Below, in pieces: positions 46,004 to 53,827 of a stretch of DNA of 64,000 bases; position 1 is the first letter of the stretch; the number at the start of each line of letters is the position of its first letter. The position numbers were made by a program, and so were the translations under genes. The DNA comes from Aurantiacibacter zhengii (GTDB taxonomy: Bacteria; Pseudomonadota; Alphaproteobacteria; Sphingomonadales; Sphingomonadaceae). The stretch spans positions 248,001 through 312,000 of the forward strand of contig NZ_QXFL01000003.1 of assembly GCF_003584125.1 (NCBI RefSeq). Reading direction: 5' to 3'. The notes under the pieces are model-generated. The model searched no databases, had not been told where the DNA came from, and was given only the letters and a program-made list of their open reading frames with translations.

Positions 46004-47128
46004 TCAGATCCGGTCGATCAGCCCGCGCTCGCCGAGATTGCGCGCAAATTCGGCGATCCCCATGGTCCATGCCGGCGCATCGCGCGAGGTGGTGACGGTG
46101 TTGCTGAGCGCGCCCAGCCGCTCCGACCGGATGGTGACGACGTCGCCCATCTTGTGCGTGAAGCCGGCGCCCGGCTTGTCACGGTCCTGCGTCGGCGCGA
46201 ACAGCGTGCCGCAAAACAGGACGAATCCATCCGGGTAATGATGTTCGGACAGGCATTGCCGCACGAGTTCCAGCGGGTCGCGGCTGATCTCGGCCATGAC
46301 GTTCGTGCCTTCCAGCGTGTAGCCTTCGGGGCCCTCGATCAGAAGGTCGACATTCGCCTTGCGCACGTCGTCGATCGTGAATGCGTCGTCGAACAGCCTG
46401 ATGAAGGGGCCAATCGCGCACGAAGCGGTGTTGTCCTTCGCCTTGGACAGTAGCAGCGCCGAACGCCCTTCGAAATCGCGCAGGTTCACGTCATTGCCCA
46501 GCGTTGCCCCCACGACCTCTCCGTCAGCGTCGCAGACCAGCACCACTTCGGGCTCCGGGTTGTTCCAGTCGGAATCCGACCGCACTCCTATCAGCGCGCC
46601 GTGGCCGACGGACGACAGGACCGGCGACTTGGAGAAAATCTCGGCGTCCGGACCGATGGCAACCTCGAGGTACTGCGACCACATGCCCTCTTCGATCAGG
46701 GCATTCTTGAGTTCCATCGCCTCGGCGCTGCCGGGCACGACAGAGCGGATGCCCGAGCCGACCTTTTCCTCAAGCTGTGCGCGAATGGCAGAAGCGCCGG
46801 CGGCATCCCCGCGCGCGCGCTCCTCGATCACCCGCTCGATAGCCGAGAGGGCGAAGGTGACACCGCTCGCCTTGATGCACTGCAGGTCGATGGGGGAAAG
46901 CAGTTCCCACCCTTCTGGCAGGCCATCCGGAATCGGGCCGATTTCCCGCCCACCGTCGAACTGACGGCGAGCGACAGCCCCCGCCACCGTGGCGACGACC
47001 TGCGTGAGATCGAACAGGATGCCATCGCGAATGGCGATGACAACCGGACCGTCCGGGGACGCAGCGCGTCCGATGAATGTCCCGCCCGTATAATCGGCGG
47101 GGAGAATGGATTGTATCGTCGAGGCCAT
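46004..47128 (-). CDS. xylX: 2-keto-3-deoxy-D-xylonate dehydratase, FAH superfamily
   Basis: A 374-residue fumarylacetoacetase-fold enzyme that should convert 2-keto-3-deoxy-xylonate to 2-oxoglutarate semialdehyde. The conserved SPIDLQCIKASGVTFA and the acidic metal region VGATLGNDVNLRDFEGRSAL are visible, and the C-terminal PDGFVLFCGTLFAPTQDRD is typical of XylX. ATG 47128 follows a GGGAGGGC sequence; the extension to 47149 lacks support. It is the first gene of the xylX-xylB-xylC-esterase operon. The operator at 47151 is only 23 bases upstream, within or beside its promoter. Confidence 0.9.
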   Translation of the reverse strand: MASTIQSILPADYTGGTFIGRAASPDGPVVIAIRDGILFDLTQVVATVAGAVARRQFDGGREIGPIPDGLPEGWELLSPIDLQCIKASGVTFALSAIERVIEERARGDAAGASAIRAQLEEKVGSGIRSVVPGSAEAMELKNALIEEGMWSQYLEVAIGPDAEIFSKSPVLSSVGHGALIGVRSDSDWNNPEPEVVLVCDADGEVVGATLGNDVNLRDFEGRSALLLSKAKDNTASCAIGPFIRLFDDAFTIDDVRKANVDLLIEGPEGYTLEGTNVMAEISRDPLELVRQCLSEHHYPDGFVLFCGTLFAPTQDRDKPGAGFTHKMGDVVTIRSERLGALSNTVTTSRDAPAWTMGIAEFARNLGERGLIDRI

Positions 47129-47150
47129 CTGTGGCTCTTGCCCTCCCAAT

Positions 47151-47164
47151 TGGGAGCGCTACCA
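47151..47164. promoter_or_regulatory. LacI-type operator between xylX operon and GH43
   Basis: TGGGAGCGCTACCA, one mismatch to the perfect site. It is 23 bases before the xylX start and 63 before the divergent GH43 start, so one site can serve both directions. Confidence 0.8.
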
Positions 47165-47226
47165 TAAGGATCAGAATCGAGCGGAGCAAGGACAAAAGGC
47201 TGCGCATTCGCAAGGGAGCAGACAGC

Positions 47227-48885
47227 ATGAGGCGAGCAATCGGAACAATGGCAGCGACAATGGCGGTCGCCTTCGGCGCACCGGTGTCAGCCGCGGGAGA
47301 GGCGGTGTACGACTATGTCGAGTACGAGGCTCTTGGCGAAAGCGGGGACCTTGCCGAAGGGCAGTATGCCAATCCGGTCCTGCCGGGCTTTCATCCTGAC
47401 CCCTCCATCGTGCGCGTGGGTGACGACTTCTATGCGGTCACCTCCACCTTCAGCTGGTTTCCGGGCCTGCCGATCTTCCACAGCCGCGATCTGGTGAACT
47501 GGCGCTTGCTCGGCAATGCGATCGACCGTCCGGGCCAGGTGGACTTCAGCGGCCTGGGGACGAACCGGGGGCTGTTTGCGCCTGCCATCACGCACCACGA
47601 CGGTAAGTTCTGGATCGTGAACACCTGCATCGAGTGCGGCAACAATTTCGTCATCACCGCCGAGAGCGCTGCGGGTCCGTGGAGCGATCCCGTCTGGCTG
47701 GAGTTCGGCGGCATCGATCCCTCGCTCTACTTCGAGGGGGACCGGGCCTGGATTGTCTATAACGATGCCCCTCCGGGAGAGCCGCTTTACGAAGGTCATC
47801 GCGCGCTGTGGATTCAGGAATTCGACCAGGACGCGATGCAGGTCCTGCCCGAGCGCACGCTGCTGGTGAATGGCGGGGTCGATCTCGACGAACAGCCCGT
47901 CTGGGCGGAAGGGCCGCACATCTACAAGATCGACGGCTGGTACTACCTGCTCGCTGCCGAAGGCGGCACGGCAGACCAGCATTCGCAGACCATTTACCGC
48001 TCGCGCAATGTCGACGGCCCTTACGAGCCGGGACCGATCAATCCGATCCTCACCCAGCGTGACCTGCCCGCAGACCGGCCGGACCGGGTCGAGGCGACGG
48101 GTCATGCCGACATGGTGAAGCTGGATGACGGAAGCTGGTGGGGACTTTTCCTGGCAACGCGGCCTTTCGCCGGGCAATCCACGCTGCTGGGCCGTGAGAC
48201 CTTCCTCCTTCCCGTGCGCTGGGAAGACGGGTGGCCTTATTTCCTCAAACCCGGGGAGGCGGTGCCCATGGTAACCGCGCGCCCCGACCTGCCTGCCTCC
48301 CCAGGTGAAAACTGGGGGAACTGGCGCGACGATTTCGACCAGCTCTCGCTGTCGCCGGAATGGATCACATTGCGCAGCCCGGATGGCGGGGCGGCCATGC
48401 TGCACGATATCGAGCGTGGCACGATGCGCCTCGAACCCGGCGCGGCCAGCGCGGGCAGCTTGGCGCGCCCTTCCTTTATCGGCCGCCGGCTGCGCCACCA
48501 CGAAGCAGAGATTACCACGCAAGTGGACTTCACGGACGGCGAGCCGGGTAATTTCGCGGGAATGCTGGCCTTCATGGACGAAGGCCACTTCCTGACCGCA
48601 GGGATCGAGCTGTCGCCGCAGGGCAACAGGATTGCGGTTCGGTTGCGCAAGGATCCGGGAGACGCCGAACAGGGCGAGCTCGTCTACTCCGCCCCCTGGG
48701 ATTCGACCTCGGCGCAGCTTCGTCTGACCTTGCGGGAAGGGCGGGCTACTGCGTCCTGGCGCGCTTCAATGCAGGACGAATGGAATACCTCGCCCGAAAT
48801 CGATGTGGAGCCGCTGGCATCGGTACACGCCGGGCTATTCACCGGGCTGGTCGTCGGCCCCTATGCCCTGGCAGGCGAGCGCTAG
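47227..48885 (+). CDS. GH43 beta-xylosidase with C-terminal beta-sandwich, exported
   Basis: A 552-residue glycosidase that should release xylose from xylo-oligosaccharides. A signal peptide ends near PVSAAGE (residue 24). The propeller carries D58 in GFHPDPSI (base), D164 in GGIDPSL (modulator) and E228 in VWAEGPH (acid). A C-terminal sandwich from about residue 360, WRDDFDQLSLSPEW onward, is typical of the long GH43 xylosidases and completes the active site in relatives. ATG 47227 has AGGGAG eight bases upstream. It is divergent from xylX and ends in a hairpin that overlaps its stop codon. Confidence 0.93.
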   Translation: MRRAIGTMAATMAVAFGAPVSAAGEAVYDYVEYEALGESGDLAEGQYANPVLPGFHPDPSIVRVGDDFYAVTSTFSWFPGLPIFHSRDLVNWRLLGNAIDRPGQVDFSGLGTNRGLFAPAITHHDGKFWIVNTCIECGNNFVITAESAAGPWSDPVWLEFGGIDPSLYFEGDRAWIVYNDAPPGEPLYEGHRALWIQEFDQDAMQVLPERTLLVNGGVDLDEQPVWAEGPHIYKIDGWYYLLAAEGGTADQHSQTIYRSRNVDGPYEPGPINPILTQRDLPADRPDRVEATGHADMVKLDDGSWWGLFLATRPFAGQSTLLGRETFLLPVRWEDGWPYFLKPGEAVPMVTARPDLPASPGENWGNWRDDFDQLSLSPEWITLRSPDGGAAMLHDIERGTMRLEPGAASAGSLARPSFIGRRLRHHEAEITTQVDFTDGEPGNFAGMLAFMDEGHFLTAGIELSPQGNRIAVRLRKDPGDAEQGELVYSAPWDSTSAQLRLTLREGRATASWRASMQDEWNTSPEIDVEPLASVHAGLFTGLVVGPYALAGER

Positions 48886-48899
48886 GAGCGCTCGCCTGC
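48871..48899. terminator. Hairpin between converging GH43 and GH5 genes
   Basis: A perfect 12-base-pair stem (GCAGGCGAGCGC with GCGCTCGCCTGC) and a five-base loop contain the GH43 stop codon TAG. Neither side has a T tract. It lies between two genes that end toward each other, so it may limit read-through or protect 3' ends in both directions. Confidence 0.55.
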
Positions 48900-48915
48900 A
48901 TCGGCGCTGGCACGC

Positions 48916-49944
48916 CTATTCGGGCAAGCCCATCGCCGCGCGCATCCCGGGCAGCCACTCGCCGTTCTCGCGATCCCAGAACGGGAAGGTGTTGGCATAG
49001 GCCCAGACGCAGATGCCAATGCCGGTGGGGGCGAAGGCCTGTGTCACCGTGCGGTGATAGGCCGCGCGATCCTCCGTCGAAATGTGCAGGTCGTAGGCAC
49101 CGGTTTCCCCCATGAAGGGCACGTGGCCGGTACGTTCGATATAGCTGCGCACCTTCTCTACGTCCGCGGCAAGTTTCTGACGATCCTCGGCGGTCGGGAA
49201 ATCGCGGCCCGGCGGAGGCATGTCGGGCGCGGTCCAGCTTGCCCCCTGGTGGGTATATTCGAAGGGATCGTAATAATGGAACGTGGGATGGATATTCGGA
49301 TCGTTGGGCAGCGGCAGGGTCGCGAGCGAATCGATGCCGCTCCAGTTCTCGCCACCGATGATGACCGCACGCGTGGGATGGCGGGCTCTCACCGCCTCGA
49401 GCGCGGGTTCTAGCGTTTCCAGCAGGTTCGAGTGGTCGAAATTGTTGTGCGGCTCGTTCTCCAGCTCGAACCACAGGCTGTCCTCGGGATAGCCTTCGAA
49501 CCGCTCCGCAATCTGCGCCCAGACTGCGCCGTGCCATTCCGCCACTGCCAGTGGATCCTCGTGGATGGGATCGAAATGGTGACTGTTCAGGATGACGTTG
49601 AGATCCGCCGCAAGGGCCAGGTCGACCACCTCCTGCACACGGTCCATCCAGGCCGGGTCGACCGTCCAGGGGGCTTGCTGCAAGGTCTTGTTATGCCAGC
49701 GCACCGGCAGGCGGATGGTATCGAAGCCCGCTTCGCTGATGCGCGCAAAATCTTCCGCCGATATCGCGGCGCCGCCCCAGCTGCCTTCCTGATCCGCCTC
49801 CATCGTGTTGCCCATGTTGACACACGTGCCAACCGGAAGGGCTGCGGCTGGCGCCGGGCTGGCGGCAAGCGACTGGGCTGGCGAAGTGGCCGTGCAAGCG
49901 GATAGCGCCAGTGCGCTGATCGCCAAAGTTAGTGCTCGTTTCAT
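48916..49944 (-). CDS. GH5 endoglucanase/mannanase-type glycosidase, predicted lipoprotein
   Basis: A 342-residue retaining glycosidase of the cellulase fold. The signal sequence ends with the lipobox LSAC (C17), then a linker of about 20 residues. The acid/base is E164 in WFELENEPHN and the nucleophile E280 in FMGETGAY; ILNSHHF is another GH5 signature. Substrate could be cellulose, mixed-linkage glucan, xyloglucan or mannan; subfamily cannot be fixed by eye. It has its own operator at 49986, 42 bases upstream, and is transcribed alone. Confidence 0.9.
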   Translation of the reverse strand: MKRALTLAISALALSACTATSPAQSLAASPAPAAALPVGTCVNMGNTMEADQEGSWGGAAISAEDFARISEAGFDTIRLPVRWHNKTLQQAPWTVDPAWMDRVQEVVDLALAADLNVILNSHHFDPIHEDPLAVAEWHGAVWAQIAERFEGYPEDSLWFELENEPHNNFDHSNLLETLEPALEAVRARHPTRAVIIGGENWSGIDSLATLPLPNDPNIHPTFHYYDPFEYTHQGASWTAPDMPPPGRDFPTAEDRQKLAADVEKVRSYIERTGHVPFMGETGAYDLHISTEDRAAYHRTVTQAFAPTGIGICVWAYANTFPFWDRENGEWLPGMRAAMGLPE

Positions 49945-49985
49945 AGATATCTCTCCCTAGACCGGCTGCTCGTCGCAGTCTCTGG

Positions 49986-49999
49986 CGGTAGCGCTACCA
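49986..49999. promoter_or_regulatory. LacI-type operator upstream of GH5
   Basis: CGGTAGCGCTACCA, one mismatch to the perfect palindrome, 42 bases before the GH5 start. The JmjC-like gene ends on its other side, so only GH5 is served. Confidence 0.8.
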
Positions 50000-50043
50000 C
50001 GAAGCAGAAGTCGCAGCAAACAGTTCACATGAAGGGCTTGCGA

Positions 50044-51051
50044 CTAGCGCCCGGACATGACTTGCAAAATAAACCGGCGGATCATCTCGTCGCGCTGCGG
50101 GGACGGCGGACCGGTGACGGTGCGGGCCGGCGGCGGCAGGTGCGCTGCTGCATCGGCGGCCTCATCCGAGAACACGAAATGGTCGAACCAGCTTTGCCAG
50201 GCCCTTCGCTCGCCCGCCGGCTGGTCACGTATGGCGAGGATAGCGTGGACGAGCGCGAGGAAGCCGCCGCCGCGCTGCGCGTCGTTGTGCCAGTAGTTGA
50301 CCAGCACGTTGATCGGCTGGGTCGCCTGCACATGATGCCACCACAACGTCGGGATGTAGATGGCATCGCCCGGCTCCAGTTCGGCAAACTGCGCCAGTTC
50401 CGCAGCGTCTTCGTAACGGGGATATCGGTCGAGGTCGGGCGACAGGGGGTCGACCATGCTCACCGGCTGGCCCGCAAGCGTCATGTCCAGCGGACCGACG
50501 TAAAGATTGGCGGTTGCCTCCGGCGGGAACAGGGTGAAGCGCCGTGTGCCTACCGCGACCACGGCGAAATTGTCCGACAGGTCGAAATGGGTCGCGACCT
50601 GCGTCGCATTGCCCACCCAGACCCGCGTGGTTGACCCCGACTGCCCCTCGCCAAGCGGAAACGCATTCTCGCGCTCGAAGCCGGGAAGGTGGCTCGCCGC
50701 AGGTGTTGCCCCGGCATAGATGCCGATGGGCTCCGCCTCCTGCTCGATCTGCCGCAAATGCTGCGTGAGTTGCGAAAGCGTCGCCCGTTCCCGGCGGAAA
50801 TTGAAGCCGCGCATGTCCGGGCTGTAAAAGAAGCGGCCACCCTCGCTGGAGGGGGCGATCATCAATTCCGTCGGCGCGCCGGTATCCAGGCGTTCGAGGT
50901 AGGTCAGGGCCTCCGACGGCGCATTCCTTCCCCGCTTCACGAGAGGCCAGTCCGCCACCGCCCCCCTTATGACCACGGGTTCATAAGCGGTGCGGATGTC
51001 GCGTTCGAACACCTCGCCACTAGGCAGGGAAATCTCTCGGATCGGCTTCAT
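50044..51051 (-). CDS. JmjC/cupin-8-like Fe(II)-dependent oxygenase homologue, copy 2
   Basis: A 335-residue paralogue of the protein at 23297, exactly the same length. The predicted iron triad falls at identical numbers: H155 and D157 in VATHFDLSD and H239 in LWWHHVQ. Shared stretches include TRRFTLFPPEATANLY versus RRRFTLFPPDQTPNLY, and GDAIYIP. It follows a GH3 gene at 30 bases on the same strand, so it is probably co-transcribed with a glucan hydrolase rather than a halogenase. Possible role: hydroxylation of a side chain on a receptor or secreted enzyme. No direct evidence for the substrate. Confidence 0.78.
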   Translation of the reverse strand: MKPIREISLPSGEVFERDIRTAYEPVVIRGAVADWPLVKRGRNAPSEALTYLERLDTGAPTELMIAPSSEGGRFFYSPDMRGFNFRRERATLSQLTQHLRQIEQEAEPIGIYAGATPAASHLPGFERENAFPLGEGQSGSTTRVWVGNATQVATHFDLSDNFAVVAVGTRRFTLFPPEATANLYVGPLDMTLAGQPVSMVDPLSPDLDRYPRYEDAAELAQFAELEPGDAIYIPTLWWHHVQATQPINVLVNYWHNDAQRGGGFLALVHAILAIRDQPAGERRAWQSWFDHFVFSDEAADAAAHLPPPARTVTGPPSPQRDEMIRRFILQVMSGR

Positions 51052-51081
51052 GCGCCGGGGGCTACCATGGATTGCAGGCGA

Positions 51082-53607
51082 TCACGAACAGGGCAGCACC
51101 CGCTCTGCATCCATTCCCAGGCGGACTTCGGCCAAGGAAACGTCTCCGCCCCCCTCGGTCTCAAGCACGAACGGAGCCTGGACGCTTGTCATGTCCAGTC
51201 CCTTGTCACGCAGGCAGCGCAGCGGCAGGCCGTAGCGCACGAATTGGCCGGTGGCGGGCAGCTCGACCGCGTTCTCGACCATCTCGCCCGAAGCCGCCCC
51301 CATCGCGATTGCGGCACTTTCGGGCGCTTCGTCCACCTTGAGCGTGAAGAGCAACAGGATATCGGCGTTGGCCTCTCGCGTGATGTCGATGGGGTTGAAC
51401 GTGCTGAGCGACATGGCCGCATCGCCTGAGGCGATATCAAAACGGCGCGCGCCTTCCTGGACCACGTGATTGACCGCAGTCACCGACACGCGGCCATCCA
51501 GCGCAGTTGCCGGTACGGTAGTGATGCGGATCTGGCTGGTGGGGACGGATGGATCGGTGACGTGCAGCGACCATGCCGCTGCGGGCAGGCCATCGGCGAA
51601 CCATACCCGGCTGTCGCTGGCAGATGCCGTGTCGCTAAGCGGCAGCTCCTGCCATGTGCGGGCGGGGCTGGAATAGGTCAGGCCGTACCCATAATCGAAC
51701 AGCGCGCCATCTTCCATGTCGGGGGTAAGCGGCCAGGCAGCGGGAAGCTTGCCGGAAAAGTCGTAACGCGGTGCGCCCTCGGCATCCCCCACCAGCACAT
51801 CGGCGACCCCGCCGCCTTCGCTGCCGGGCAGCCAGGCGACCACGAAAGCATCGGCGGTGTTCAGGGCCGGGTTCACGTAAAGCGGGCGGCCCGTGATCAT
51901 CAGGGCGATCACCGGGATGCCCTGCGATTGCAGGTTGCGCATCGTCTCGTAAGGTCCGGTGAGTTCGGCATCCAGCGCGAGGGTCGCACGGTCGCCCTGG
52001 AACTCCGCATAGGGACGCTCGCCGAATACCACCACGGCGGCATCGGGGCGGGTGGTGAAGCTGCCATCGGGCGACAGTTCGGCGGTTCCGCCGCCTTCTT
52101 CCATCGCAGCGTCCAGCGCCGACCAGATCGAAGTCGCACCGGGGAAGTGCGAATTGTCGATACCGGTTCCCTGCCAGCTCAGCGTCCAGCCGCCGGACTG
52201 CCGGGCGATATCGTCCGCGCCGTCCCCGGCTACCAGCAGGCGGGACCCGCTGGCGAGCGGCAGCGGCCCGTCGTTGCGCAGCAGCACCAGCGACTTGCGC
52301 ACGGCTTCGCGGGCGATCGCGCGATGCTCTGCCGCGCCGAGAAGATCGTAATCCCCCGCAAGCGGCCGGGTGGAGGGGGCGCCGGCTTCGAACAGCCCAA
52401 GCCTTGCCTTGACCTCGAGGATGCGGGTAACCGCTTCGTCGATCCGCTCCATCGGTATCTCGCCGCCGCGGGCACGTTCCAGCAGGTCGTCATAGATGTC
52501 GCGCCATGTATCGGGTGCCATGTACATGTCGATGCCGGCCATCAGCGCTTGTGGGCAGCTTTCGTTTGTACATCCCGCGACCTGTCCATGTGCGTTCCAG
52601 TCGGAAACGACGAAGCCGCCGAAATCGAACCTGTCCTTCAGCACGTCTGTCACCAGCGAGCGGTTGCCGGTCATCTTGACGCCCTGCCAGCTGGAGAAGC
52701 TGACCATGACCGTGGCGACGCCTTCCGCAATAGCCGGGCCATAAGGAAGGCCGTGTATATCGCGCAGGTCCACTTCGCTGATCGAGCTGTCGCCCTGATC
52801 GACGCCGCCGTCCGTTCCGCCATCGGCGAGGAAATGCTTGGTCGATGCGATAACATAGGGACCGGAAAGCAGATCCTGGTTGTTGGGCGGCCCTTGCAGT
52901 CCGCGCACCATCGCCCCGACATAGGAGGCGACGAGTTCGGGGTTGGAGGAATAGCCCTCGTAGGAGCGGCCCCAGCGAAAATCTTGCGGCACGGCCACGG
53001 TCGGCGCAAAGGTCCACTCCTGCCCGGTCACCCGGATTTCGCGCGCGGTAGCAGCGCCGATCCTTTCGATGAGGCCCACGTCGCGCGCTGCGCCCAGACC
53101 GATGTTGTGCGGAAAGATTGTCGCGCCGATGATGTTCGAGTGTCCGTGCACCGCATCGGTACCCCAGATGATGGGAACGCCGACGCCGCCGTCGCTGGTG
53201 TCGACCGATTCGGCATAGAACGCGTCCGCCGCTGCAAGCCAGTCGGGCGCAGGAGCCAGGTCGTTACCGTCCGGGCCGCTGTTGCCGCCCACGAGGATCG
53301 AGCCGAGGTTGTACCGGCGCACATCCTCCGGCGTCACGCAGCACAGGTCCGCCTGTACCAGCTGCCCGATCTTTTCTTCCAGCGTCATCCTGGAGAGCAG
53401 GCCGGCGATCATCGCGGCGTCCTGCGCCGGCACGGTGACCGGATAATCGTATTCGGGCCAGATGGCAGGATCGGCGACCCCGGCCGCCGGGGTTGCCTCT
53501 GCACTCGCCAGGGTGCTCGCACCGGTTTCGGGCAAGGTGCCCGACTGCATGCATGCCGAGAGCGCCAGCGCTGCAACGCTCGACGCCAGAAACCTTGCGA
53601 ACTTCAT
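51082..53607 (-). CDS. GH3 exo-beta-glucosidase/glucan glucohydrolase, predicted lipoprotein (GH3 copy C)
   Basis: An 841-residue GH3 enzyme with a lipobox LSAC (C19). The wording GTDAVHGHSNIIGATIFPHNIGLGA and VSDWNAHGQVAGC (nucleophile D336) places it with the exo-1,3/1,4-beta-glucan glucohydrolases rather than xylosidases. A C-terminal sandwich of about 180 residues, from RTWQELPLSD on, resembles a carbohydrate-binding extension of this subgroup. ATG 53607 follows GAGGGA. It is the first gene of a unit with the JmjC-like gene. A weaker operator match at 53658 lies 50 bases upstream. Confidence 0.91.
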   Translation of the reverse strand: MKFARFLASSVAALALSACMQSGTLPETGASTLASAEATPAAGVADPAIWPEYDYPVTVPAQDAAMIAGLLSRMTLEEKIGQLVQADLCCVTPEDVRRYNLGSILVGGNSGPDGNDLAPAPDWLAAADAFYAESVDTSDGGVGVPIIWGTDAVHGHSNIIGATIFPHNIGLGAARDVGLIERIGAATAREIRVTGQEWTFAPTVAVPQDFRWGRSYEGYSSNPELVASYVGAMVRGLQGPPNNQDLLSGPYVIASTKHFLADGGTDGGVDQGDSSISEVDLRDIHGLPYGPAIAEGVATVMVSFSSWQGVKMTGNRSLVTDVLKDRFDFGGFVVSDWNAHGQVAGCTNESCPQALMAGIDMYMAPDTWRDIYDDLLERARGGEIPMERIDEAVTRILEVKARLGLFEAGAPSTRPLAGDYDLLGAAEHRAIAREAVRKSLVLLRNDGPLPLASGSRLLVAGDGADDIARQSGGWTLSWQGTGIDNSHFPGATSIWSALDAAMEEGGGTAELSPDGSFTTRPDAAVVVFGERPYAEFQGDRATLALDAELTGPYETMRNLQSQGIPVIALMITGRPLYVNPALNTADAFVVAWLPGSEGGGVADVLVGDAEGAPRYDFSGKLPAAWPLTPDMEDGALFDYGYGLTYSSPARTWQELPLSDTASASDSRVWFADGLPAAAWSLHVTDPSVPTSQIRITTVPATALDGRVSVTAVNHVVQEGARRFDIASGDAAMSLSTFNPIDITREANADILLLFTLKVDEAPESAAIAMGAASGEMVENAVELPATGQFVRYGLPLRCLRDKGLDMTSVQAPFVLETEGGGDVSLAEVRLGMDAERVLPCS

Positions 53608-53657
53608 AATCCCTCCCTCGCGCCGACGGGACCAAGCCCGCAGCCATTCATCACGAA

Positions 53658-53671
53658 TGTGAGCGCTACCT
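53658..53671. promoter_or_regulatory. Weak LacI-type operator between GH3 copies C and D
   Basis: TGTGAGCGCTACCT matches the consensus at 11 of 14 positions, with a full core AGCGCTACC. It lies 50 bases before GH3 copy C and 157 before copy D. A second match at 53835 is inside copy D. Confidence 0.55.
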
Positions 53672-53827
53672 TTATGGTATGCGACCGCGCGGTTATTGCC
53701 CGATACGGCCTCCGGCACAAGTGGGGACGTTCGATTTCCTTGTTCATTCTGCGATTGCAGCCTATCGTGACGCCAAAGGCACCGCCTGTTCAAGGGTGGG
53801 CCGGGAACTGGGCAGGGATGGGTTCAC

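Noticed and set aside
51466-53827. An 867-codon plus-strand frame across GH3 copy C
   Set aside because: It is antisense to GH3 copy C and shows no domain; its composition is typical of antisense GC-rich frames.
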